DNA of 64,000 nt from Oscillospiraceae bacterium (GTDB lineage Bacteria > Bacillota > Clostridia > UBA1212 > SIG427). The position numbers and the translations under genes were made by a program. The number at the start of each line of letters is the position of its first letter. Position 1 is the first letter of the stretch. Where the stretch lies: positions 62,001 to 126,000 of the forward strand of contig SVJE01000005.1 of assembly GCA_015069135.1 (NCBI GenBank), read 5' to 3'. The notes under the pieces are model-generated. The model ran no database searches. It was not told the DNA's origin and saw only the letters and a list, made by a program, of their open reading frames with translations. Of this stretch, positions 10,524-18,287 are shown piece after piece.

Positions 10524-12111
10524 CAAACCTTTTACCCTCAAGCGTAAACGTGAAACATGATCCCTCCCCAGGCTTGCTGGAAACAGAAATATTCTGACCA
10601 TGGTTCTGTAAAATCTTTTTAACTATAGGGAGACCAAGACCTGTACTCTTCTTCTCACTGCTTCTGGATTTGTCAGCCTTGTAAAATCTTTCAAAAATCA
10701 ATTCCATTTCAGATTCTGTCATACCAATACCGGTATCACTTACGTAAACACGGACTTTATCGTACTCATGACAAACCTTTACTGTAATTTCACCATTTTC
10801 GGGGGTAAATTTAACAGCGTTTGAAATAAGATTTATAAGAACTCTTTCAATTGATCTTGAATCACCATATACCATGTGCTTATCTTCTTCAAAATCTATT
10901 ACCATATTTATATTTTTTTGCATTATCAAGGCTTCCAGGTTGGATACAACAGTAACAACAACTCTGTTTAAATCAAAGTTACTCATCTGGAAGTTGCCCT
11001 GACCTGCTGATAATCTTGCCCAGTCAAGTAAATCATTAACCAGATCGTTCATACGACAAATTTCTCTATGAACCTTCTTTAAATATTCATGCTGTTTCTC
11101 CTCCGGAATGATACCATCCATGATCGCCTCTACAAAACCTTTTATAGAAGTCATAGGAGTTCTTAATTCGTGGGAAACATTAGCGATAAAATCGTTACGG
11201 ACAGTATCCAGATTGTCCAGAGACTTAGCTGCCGTATTAAAAGCATCTACCAATTCACCAACTTCATCCTGTGTGGTTTTCTCAATCTGAATCTTAAAAT
11301 TACCACCGGCAATTTCTCCGGCACCAACTTTTAACTTTTCCAAAGGTCTTGTAATAATTCTGGTTACAAACATCATAATAACCATTTCAAGTACAATAGC
11401 AATCAATGTTGCAATTATAAAATATGCAGTTATTTCATTTCTCGCCTCCGCTAACTCCGGCATAGGGAAACTCATAATAACGGCACCAAAAGTTTCTACG
11501 TTTTCTTCCTGATATGAAGCAATTCGCTTACTTACGGTAAGATAGTCACTTTCCTCTTCAGAATAGAACCCATGATAATCACCGTAATCAACAAGGAATT
11601 CACTGGTTCTGAAACATGGATAATATTGATCTGGATTTATAAAGCTATAAGTCCCGTTCTGATAAAGAAATCTTGATTCAAAACCATCTTCAAAATATAC
11701 CGTATCAGTAATTATATAGTCCTCTTCATTAGGCAACAGTGGGAAAGACATAATAACGTTACCCTTGGCATCACTAATAAAAATATCTGTTTCAAGGAGT
11801 TCATAACATGTAGCCATACGGCTTCTTAACATGTAGTAATCCGAATCAGGAGAGATTTCACCATCGTGAACTTTACCATATTCGTCACTTTTTACATACT
11901 GTACCATCAGATATGAAATTGCATCTACAGCACTTTTCATTTCATCTAATTTACTATCTGTAAGGTAGTTTGCAGTATTTTTTGCCACAACAGCACCAAG
12001 ACAAGCGGTAATAAAAATAAGAACAGCGGAGAAAACTGTCACAAGCTTCACATATAAAGATTTAAATAAACCTTTTGTGTTTTTTGTGTTCCTTCTCCGC
12101 TTCAATTTCAA
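10516..12111 (-). CDS. Sensor histidine kinase (HAMP-HisKA-HATPase)
   Basis: A 531-residue membrane kinase. The first span lies near 20-42, and an extracytoplasmic sensor domain of about 180 residues follows. The second span is near 229-252, then HAMP (about 253-305, starting TRPLEKLKVGAGEIAGG). The H-box SHELRTP places the phosphorylated His at 314. The ATPase domain has NLISNAVKFTPENGE, DTGIGMTESE and GLGLPIVKKILQNHG. The layout is that of WalK/PhoR-like kinases, but no PAS domain is evident. It is paired with the response regulator 46 bp upstream. The signal sensed is unknown. Confidence 0.93.
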   Translation of the reverse strand: MKLKRRRNTKNTKGLFKSLYVKLVTVFSAVLIFITACLGAVVAKNTANYLTDSKLDEMKSAVDAISYLMVQYVKSDEYGKVHDGEISPDSDYYMLRSRMATCYELLETDIFISDAKGNVIMSFPLLPNEEDYIITDTVYFEDGFESRFLYQNGTYSFINPDQYYPCFRTSEFLVDYGDYHGFYSEEESDYLTVSKRIASYQEENVETFGAVIMSFPMPELAEARNEITAYFIIATLIAIVLEMVIMMFVTRIITRPLEKLKVGAGEIAGGNFKIQIEKTTQDEVGELVDAFNTAAKSLDNLDTVRNDFIANVSHELRTPMTSIKGFVEAIMDGIIPEEKQHEYLKKVHREICRMNDLVNDLLDWARLSAGQGNFQMSNFDLNRVVVTVVSNLEALIMQKNINMVIDFEEDKHMVYGDSRSIERVLINLISNAVKFTPENGEITVKVCHEYDKVRVYVSDTGIGMTESEMELIFERFYKADKSRSSEKKSTGLGLPIVKKILQNHGQNISVSSKPGEGSCFTFTLEGKRFDE

Positions 12112-12157
12112 AACTTCCTTTTATAATCTGATAAAAATATTTTACCTGTAAAATGAA

Positions 12158-12853
12158 TTATTTTACCTCAAACTTGTATCCAATACCCCACACAGTCTTA
12201 ATCTGCCATGAGTGAGCCGGATCTTCAATCTTTTCTCTGAGACGTTTAATATGCACATCAACAGTTCTTGAATCCCCAAAGAAATCATATCCCCAAATGT
12301 ACTCTAAAAGTTGGTCTCTTGTGTATACCTTATTAGGTGTAGACGCAAGGAAGAACAAAAGTTCCAATTCCTTTGGAGGCATTGCAACCTCTTCACCATT
12401 TACTTTGACTGTGTATGTGGATTTATTGACCAGAAGATTAGGATATACAACTTCTTCCTGAATATCTTTATCAACACTGCCTGTTCTTCTAAGCACTGCC
12501 TTAACTCTGGCTGTAAGTTCACGTGGATCAAAAGGCTTAACCATATAGTCGTCAGCACCAAGTTCAAGACCAAGTACTTTATCAAAAATTTCACCCTTTG
12601 CTGAGAGCATTATAATCGGAATAGAACTGATTTTTCTGATTTCACGACACACCTGACAGCCGTCGGCACCAGGCAACATAACATCAAGAACTATAAGATC
12701 CGGTGTCATTTTCTTAAATGTCTCAAGAGCATCCAATCCATCATATGACACGAAAACTTCAAAGCCTTCTTTTTCCATATAAATTTTTATTAAATCGCAG
12801 ATATTCTCATCGTCATCAACAACCAGAATTTTCTGTTTGGTGTAAGCTGCCAT
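12158..12853 (-). CDS. OmpR/PhoB-family response regulator
   Basis: A 231-residue DNA-binding response regulator, partner of the kinase encoded next. The ATG at 12853 is used because AAGGAGG precedes it by ten bases; an upstream ATG lacks a site. The receiver domain has VDDDE at 12-16, the phospho-acceptor Asp57 in VLDVMLPG, and KPFDPRELTARV. The C-terminal winged helix contains PPKELELLFFLASTPNKVYTRDQLLEYIWGYDFFGDSRTVDVHIKRLREK. Targets cannot be told from the window. It is divergent from ychF. Confidence 0.94.
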   Translation of the reverse strand: MAAYTKQKILVVDDDENICDLIKIYMEKEGFEVFVSYDGLDALETFKKMTPDLIVLDVMLPGADGCQVCREIRKISSIPIIMLSAKGEIFDKVLGLELGADDYMVKPFDPRELTARVKAVLRRTGSVDKDIQEEVVYPNLLVNKSTYTVKVNGEEVAMPPKELELLFFLASTPNKVYTRDQLLEYIWGYDFFGDSRTVDVHIKRLREKIEDPAHSWQIKTVWGIGYKFEVK

Positions 12854-12979
12854 ATACGCTACCTCCTTGAAATCCATTACAATATAATATATAATATCGT
12901 GAAATGTACTATATGTAAATAGAAAATTAACTAATTACGACATTTTTGTTTATTATACAATGAAAGAGAGAAAAAATCA

Positions 12980-14074
12980 ATGAAATTAGGTATTGTAGGT
13001 CTTCCTAATGTAGGAAAAAGTACTTTGTTTAATGCAATCACAAAAGCAGGTGCTGAAAGTGCCAACTATCCTTTCTGTACAATTGAGCCAAATGTAGGCA
13101 TGGTTTCTGTCCCTGATGAAAGATTGGACAAATTGGCAGAAATGCATAAACCAGAAAAATTCACCCCTGCTGTTATCGAATTTGTTGATATTGCAGGCCT
13201 TGTTAAAGGTGCAAGCCAAGGTGAAGGTCTGGGAAACAAATTTCTTTCCCATATAAGAGAAGTTGATGCAATTATTCATGTAGTAAGATGTTTTGACAAT
13301 GAAAATATCATTCGTGTAGAAGGTTCCACTTCCCCATCAGGAGATGCTGAAACAATCAACATGGAGCTTCTTTTATCTGACTTGGAGCTTTTAGAGCGTC
13401 GAATCGACAAAACAAAGAAGATGACAAAAGGCGGAGATAAGAAATTTATTGCAGAACTTGCACTTTTAGAAAAAATCTTTGCTCATTTAGAGTCCGGTCT
13501 TCCTGCCCGTGCTTTTGACGGTACTGATGAAGAAATGGAATATATTGATTCTCTTTATCTTCTTACTTCAAAACCTGTTATCTATGCTGGTAACATCAGT
13601 GAAGATGATGTGGCAGACCCACATTCCTGTCCCTACGTTCAGGAATTACAGTCAGTTGCCGACAGAGAGAAAGCTCAGCTTATGGTTCTTTGCAGTAAGT
13701 TGGAAGAAGAAACAGCAACCTTAGATGAAGCCGAGAGAAAAGAATTCTTAGCTGAATTAGGTCTTACAGAATCTGGTCTCGATCAGCTTATCAAAGCCAG
13801 CTACAGTTTGCTTGGACTTATTAGTTTCTTAACTGCAGGACCTCAGGAAGTTCGTGCATGGACTATAAAAAAAGGAACAAAAGCCCCACAGGCAGCCGGT
13901 AAAATACACACCGATTTTGAACGTGGTTTTATCCGCGCTGAAATAGTTGCTTACGACGATCTTATGGCGTGCGGTTCAATGGTTGCAGCCAAAGAAAAAG
14001 GACTAGTTCGTTCCGAAGGTAAGGAATACGTAATGCAGGATGGTGACGTAACACTGTTCCGCTTCAATGTTTAA
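12980..14074 (+). CDS. ychF: Redox-regulated ATPase / GTP-binding protein YchF
   Basis: A 364-residue OBG-family P-loop protein that binds ATP in preference to GTP and associates with ribosomes. G1 is GLPNVGKST at 7-15, and [24 protein letters not shown] is the G3 block. The C-terminal TGS-like domain includes [19 protein letters not shown] and the ending [15 protein letters not shown], both YchF hallmarks. It is the first of two plus-strand genes and probably shares a transcript with the amidase 30 bp downstream. Confidence 0.97.
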   Translation: MKLGIVGLPNVGKSTLFNAITKAGAESANYPFCTIEPNVGMVSVPDERLDKLAEMHKPEKFTPAVIEFVDIAGLVKGASQGEGLGNKFLSHIREVDAIIHVVRCFDNENIIRVEGSTSPSGDAETINMELLLSDLELLERRIDKTKKMTKGGDKKFIAELALLEKIFAHLESGLPARAFDGTDEEMEYIDSLYLLTSKPVIYAGNISEDDVADPHSCPYVQELQSVADREKAQLMVLCSKLEEETATLDEAERKEFLAELGLTESGLDQLIKASYSLLGLISFLTAGPQEVRAWTIKKGTKAPQAAGKIHTDFERGFIRAEIVAYDDLMACGSMVAAKEKGLVRSEGKEYVMQDGDVTLFRFNV

Positions 14075-14104
14075 TTTTCTATTCTTGTAAAAGGAGTGTT
14101 CTCC

Positions 14105-14980
14105 ATGGATAACAAAACAAAGAAAAAAATAACATCACCAAAGTTCTTTTTGATTTATGTACTGGCTCTTGCTTCTATTTTGCTTGCAGTAGTTATTTTC
14201 AACGGTGTTATGAACACTGGTAATCTGCAAAAAATTGAAAGCACACAGAATCTTGATGCCACCTCTATACCTGCCGGTAATCAGGATCAACCCTCACCTA
14301 CTGCTGAGCCAACCACAAACCCTGATTTACCTTTATCCGGATTAACTGTGGTTATAGATGCAGGACATCAGGAAAATCCTCCTGAAGGTAAAGAATCATA
14401 TATGCCTTGGGATGAATCAAAGACGAAGGCAAAAAACACTCACGGAACAACAGGGCAATTCACCGGAATTGAAGAGTATGTGGTTAACCTGGAAATCGCC
14501 CTTAAGGTAAGAGACACATTACAAAAGCAAGGTGCAACTGTTGTTATGACAAGAGATAATCACGGTACATCTCTTTCAAATCAGGAAAGAGCCGGAATTG
14601 CCAACAACAGTAACGCACAGATTGCAATAAGTATTCATTGTAACGGTTCAGATAATCCTAATGTATCAGGTGCAGAAAGCTACACCAGAGACAAAGGCGA
14701 CGGTACTGCTGAATACAAAGCGCGCTCTGCTTCAGATTTAGCACTTTCCCAGAGCCTTATAAATTCTGTTTGCGCTTCCACAGGAGCTAAAAACAGAGGG
14801 GCAAAGCTAAGTGACGCTTACACAGGAATTAACTACTCAAAGATTCCTTTCATTATCCTAGAATGTGGTTTCATGTCCAATGAAAGCGAAGACAGATTAT
14901 TGTCTACTGCAGATTATCAGCAAAAGATTGCTGACGGAATATATAATTTCCTGAAAGATAATAAAAGTTCTATAATATAA
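14105..14980 (+). CDS. N-acetylmuramoyl-L-alanine amidase (Amidase_3), membrane anchored
   Basis: A 291-residue exported cell-wall hydrolase. The ATG at 14105 is chosen because an upstream GTG at 14096 sits on the AAGGAG site itself. One membrane span near 14-37 is followed by a Thr/Pro-rich linker, then the zinc amidase domain. Metal and catalytic motifs are VVIDAGHQ, the Glu in TGIEEYVVNLEIA, SIHCNG and ILECGFMSN. It cleaves the amide bond between N-acetylmuramic acid and the stem peptide, in the manner of CwlD and LytC relatives. Role in growth or sporulation is not decidable here. Confidence 0.92.
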   Translation: MDNKTKKKITSPKFFLIYVLALASILLAVVIFNGVMNTGNLQKIESTQNLDATSIPAGNQDQPSPTAEPTTNPDLPLSGLTVVIDAGHQENPPEGKESYMPWDESKTKAKNTHGTTGQFTGIEEYVVNLEIALKVRDTLQKQGATVVMTRDNHGTSLSNQERAGIANNSNAQIAISIHCNGSDNPNVSGAESYTRDKGDGTAEYKARSASDLALSQSLINSVCASTGAKNRGAKLSDAYTGINYSKIPFIILECGFMSNESEDRLLSTADYQQKIADGIYNFLKDNKSSII

Positions 14981-14993
14981 TATTAACTTACAA

Positions 14994-15024
14994 AAAACAG
15001 TCCGAATTTCCCGGACTGTTTTTT
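14994..15024. terminator. Bidirectional terminator between amidase and KAP NTPase
   Basis: ACAGTCCG and CGGACTGT arms enclose AATTTCC and are flanked by an A-run on the left and a T-run on the right, so it can end both convergent transcripts. Confidence 0.88.
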
Positions 15025-15039
15025 TGTAAACAATTTAAT

Positions 15040-16800
15040 CTAGTTTTTTATTTTAGTTTCTATTTCGTCTACCAAAGAAGGAATTAATGTTGTGAAGTGG
15101 TGAATGATTTCATCTCTTGCATCTGCAGATACAATCTTATCGTTTAGCCAATAACCACAATATTCTTCTATAAAAACAAAACCATATCTTTGTTCATTAT
15201 ACCAGTCTTCCATATGTTCTACAAACTTAAGCCTATCCGTTTTCTCAGTCGCATAAATCCAAACACTTAACGAAGATTCCTTGTTTTTCAAACTTGTTTC
15301 AATCTTAAACTCAAAATTCACATTTCCAAACAAAGTAGGAATAGATTTCCAACCACAAGCATAATATTTTTTCCATTTGGGGTTGTTGTTAGTCCTGGTT
15401 TGATAGAGCTTAAATGGTCCTGTAATATTTCCCTGAATATTGTTCAAAACTTCTTTTATAATCTCTCGATTGTAGTAGCGATAATGGTTTTCCTTTTCTG
15501 ATTCTGCATTTGTGGTATTTGAAGAATTTGCTGTAATCGTCGAAAAACGAAGAATATCAATAAAAGCTCTTATTTCCTCTTCTGCCAATTTCCCATCGCC
15601 ATCCTGGTCTATAACATCTATAAATGCTTGCATAAAATCTGCAACACTTGCAATATCATTATCATTGTTTATATTTAATTCATGAGAAAGACGCTCAACT
15701 TCATTTCCCTCTGTGTAGGTATCAGGTATCGAAAGAGATTGTAAAAAAGTCTCATTGTAACACTCATCAGCATTTTGCACAATGTAATTATAAAGGTTTT
15801 CAAAAGAAAGTTGCATACACAAAATCGCAAAAAGCATTTTACGCTGAGAAACCTCTATACTCATTCCATTAGCAGCAATTTTATTCAAAAGTAAAAATGC
15901 ATTAAACAATCGCTTCATAGCACGAGGATTACACCCCACAGACCTCTGTATAAGTTTCACATACGAATCCAACTCTCCGTTTAAAATCTCCATACCTAAT
16001 GTTTGTAAAGAAGTTTTCACATAATTCTTTACATCGTACTGAGCAACTGGCATCTTGAAAGGAACCTGAATAATTTTATCAAAAAAGCTCCTGCCTTTTT
16101 CTTCTCCTATCAATTCACCGTATTTCTGTTTTACACCTTGAGATACCACACCATAGTCAATTGCTAACACAAATACACAATTACGACAATCAAGAAAAAG
16201 TTTAAGTACTTCAAGCAGTTCCACTGCCTTTCCCGGGTGTAAGCGATCCAAATCATCAACAAAAACAACCAAACGATCTGTTTTTCCATTTTCTTTAATT
16301 TTATCATCAACTATAGCCTGGAACTGATTTTTTAAATCATTTATCGCTTGCGGCATATCCAACTCTTCTTTAACCGCACCCAACTTCTCTACCTTTTCAG
16401 CAGTCTTTTCACCAAATATATTTTCAGCTAATGCTACTCCTGCAGCTTGAGCTATGCGAAGTATTATCTTTAAGGCCTTTTTAGTATTTTCTGAGCTTTT
16501 CTCTTTTCCTGCCACAAGCTCGCTGATTAACCTCGAAAGGAATGATACAGCTAAAGAATCCCCCATGTTAAACTGAGAATATTGCCATGTATTAAACCAG
16601 GAAGTAACAACTTTGTCACCAAGTTGTCCTTTAATCATATTCATCATTGATGTTTTACCACTACCCCAATCACCCTGAATAGCAATGGTCATAGGAGTAT
16701 TACACTCTTTAATAAATTCACTTAACCCTGAAATATACTTTTCAACACCAAAGGCGTCATCGTCGATACAACTTGCTGGCCTGTCTGTAAATCCACTCAT
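15040..16800 (-). CDS. KAP-family P-loop NTPase with a canonical EF-hand loop
   Basis: A 586-residue protein. ATG at 16800 follows AGAAGGAG by seven bases. The KAP core has Walker A GDWGSGKTS (43-51), FNTWQYSQ nearby, and Walker B LVVFVDDLDRLHPGK (about 177-191). KAP NTPases are sporadic proteins found on plasmids and in defence loci. Residues 398-409 form a textbook EF-hand loop (D-x-D-x-D-G with Glu at position 12) flanked by helices, so calcium control is plausible. The C-terminal 130 residues are an unrecognised domain. No clear membrane spans. It lies five genes from any housekeeping cluster partner and 25 bp after the GIY-YIG gene. Confidence 0.85.
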   Translation of the reverse strand: MSGFTDRPASCIDDDAFGVEKYISGLSEFIKECNTPMTIAIQGDWGSGKTSMMNMIKGQLGDKVVTSWFNTWQYSQFNMGDSLAVSFLSRLISELVAGKEKSSENTKKALKIILRIAQAAGVALAENIFGEKTAEKVEKLGAVKEELDMPQAINDLKNQFQAIVDDKIKENGKTDRLVVFVDDLDRLHPGKAVELLEVLKLFLDCRNCVFVLAIDYGVVSQGVKQKYGELIGEEKGRSFFDKIIQVPFKMPVAQYDVKNYVKTSLQTLGMEILNGELDSYVKLIQRSVGCNPRAMKRLFNAFLLLNKIAANGMSIEVSQRKMLFAILCMQLSFENLYNYIVQNADECYNETFLQSLSIPDTYTEGNEVERLSHELNINNDNDIASVADFMQAFIDVIDQDGDGKLAEEEIRAFIDILRFSTITANSSNTTNAESEKENHYRYYNREIIKEVLNNIQGNITGPFKLYQTRTNNNPKWKKYYACGWKSIPTLFGNVNFEFKIETSLKNKESSLSVWIYATEKTDRLKFVEHMEDWYNEQRYGFVFIEEYCGYWLNDKIVSADARDEIIHHFTTLIPSLVDEIETKIKN

Positions 16801-16825
16801 TTTATTACTCCTTCTCAACATTTAT

Positions 16826-17656
16826 TCAGTTGCAATTATAGCCCCATTTTCTACTTTGCAAAGTTTCTTTCCACCATGACTCGCGATTAAGAATCACTGC
16901 ATCTTCAACCTTTGCGTTATAATTTTCTAAAATAGCATATTGAAAGTTTTCCTTAATATAATCAAAGCCTTCACGACGTACTAACTCAACCAGCTCTTTA
17001 TTACCTCCATGCCCATTCCAAACATAATTGCTCCATCTTTGTAAAAGCATCCCATTATCACTGGTAGCAGAACCAACATAAAGTTTACCTGTTTTTTTGT
17101 CAGTGATAAGATATACCGCTTTTTGATTACTTAATGCTGCAACCCAGTCTTTTTTCTCTTTTTTTATTATTACTTCTAATTGTCTATAAGAAAGTCTTAC
17201 TTTATCATACCCCGGAAAGTCTTCGCCATCGTACACATCAGGCAGAATTTGATTTACCACTAAGTCTTCTTGTATTTCTGAAAAATACCTGCCTTGTGAC
17301 ATATAAGTCTTATGATGCTGAACAATAACTCGTCCAAAGAGAGACTTATATTTTTCAATTTCCTCTCCTTCAAAACTAACTCCGCCACTGATGCCAAGGT
17401 CCTTCGTTACCCTTTTAATTGTAGTCAAAAGCCACTTATCATATGACAATTTAAGAAAACATACAGCTATTTGTCCCACAAAAAAGTATCTTCGTTTTTC
17501 ATTCCAAAAAAGCCACTCTGTGTTTATTATCTCAGGATTGTTTTTATACAACTCCATAGGATCATTATTTCCATCATATTGATTAAACTTAATTTTAACC
17601 TTGTCAATTTCATTTTCCGAAAAATTCAACAAATCTTTTAATAATAACCCCTTCAT
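16826..17656 (-). CDS. GIY-YIG nuclease domain protein
   Basis: A 276-residue protein with an unrecognised N-terminal region (1-170) and a C-terminal GIY-YIG-like nuclease domain (about 178-272). The tripartite signature is AVYLIT at 180-185, LYVGSA at 193-198, Arg207 in LLQRW, and Glu259 in LNRESWWKETL as the metal-binding residue. GIY-YIG enzymes cut DNA in repair, homing and restriction. Linked to the KAP NTPase (25-bp gap, same strand), it forms a nuclease-NTPase pair inserted between coaE and the amidase. A defence role is inference only. Confidence 0.82.
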   Translation of the reverse strand: MKGLLLKDLLNFSENEIDKVKIKFNQYDGNNDPMELYKNNPEIINTEWLFWNEKRRYFFVGQIAVCFLKLSYDKWLLTTIKRVTKDLGISGGVSFEGEEIEKYKSLFGRVIVQHHKTYMSQGRYFSEIQEDLVVNQILPDVYDGEDFPGYDKVRLSYRQLEVIIKKEKKDWVAALSNQKAVYLITDKKTGKLYVGSATSDNGMLLQRWSNYVWNGHGGNKELVELVRREGFDYIKENFQYAILENYNAKVEDAVILNRESWWKETLQSRKWGYNCN

Positions 17657-17684
17657 CTACTACTCCCATCCATACTTTTTAAAT

Positions 17685-18278
17685 TCAGTCTAAAGCTTCT
17701 TCAACTTTTTGTTTAAGTTCTTCTATACCCTTCTCATTTTCAATAACCACATCACCAAGTGATTCATACTCCCAGTTAGAAAGCTGGCTATTTATACGAT
17801 TCATAGCTTCCTGCTCACTGATTCCCATACGAGCCATTAGCCTTTCTACTCTGATATCGTTATTGGCCACAGTAACCCAGATAACATCTGCAGTGTCTAA
17901 AAAACCCTTTTCAACGGGAATTGGTACATCCAGAACAATAAATCCTTCATCATGAGTTGATTCAATAAGCTCTATAGAAGATTTTATTTCTTCAGCCACT
18001 TTAGTATGTACTATATTGTTAAGTTTTCTTAGTGCCTGTTTATCATTAAAAACAAGTTCAGCAATCTTACGACGATTAAGACTTCCGTCTTCCAACAAAA
18101 AATCAGTGCCAAGCCATTTTACAATTTCCTCATAAGCGGAAGCACCTGGTTTCTGAAGTTCCCATGTTAGCTTATCTGCATCAATTATATGTCCGCCTTT
18201 TTCGGCAAGCAATCCTGCCACAGTGCTTTTACCGGTACCACAACCGCCGGTAAGACCAATTATACGCATTTTACCCAT
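17685..18278 (-). CDS. coaE: Dephospho-CoA kinase
   Basis: A 197-residue enzyme that phosphorylates dephospho-CoA on the 3-prime ribose hydroxyl, the last step of CoA synthesis. The P-loop is GLTGGCGTGKSTV, followed by the IDADKLTWEL substrate motif and the lid/CoA-domain segment LDVPIPVEKGFL...VIWVTVANNDIRVERLMARMG. GGAGGAATTT precedes the ATG at 18278. It lies 9 bp after polA, in the common Firmicutes polA-coaE order. Confidence 0.97.
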   Translation of the reverse strand: MGKMRIIGLTGGCGTGKSTVAGLLAEKGGHIIDADKLTWELQKPGASAYEEIVKWLGTDFLLEDGSLNRRKIAELVFNDKQALRKLNNIVHTKVAEEIKSSIELIESTHDEGFIVLDVPIPVEKGFLDTADVIWVTVANNDIRVERLMARMGISEQEAMNRINSQLSNWEYESLGDVVIENEKGIEELKQKVEEALD

Positions 18279-18287
18279 AAATTCCTC

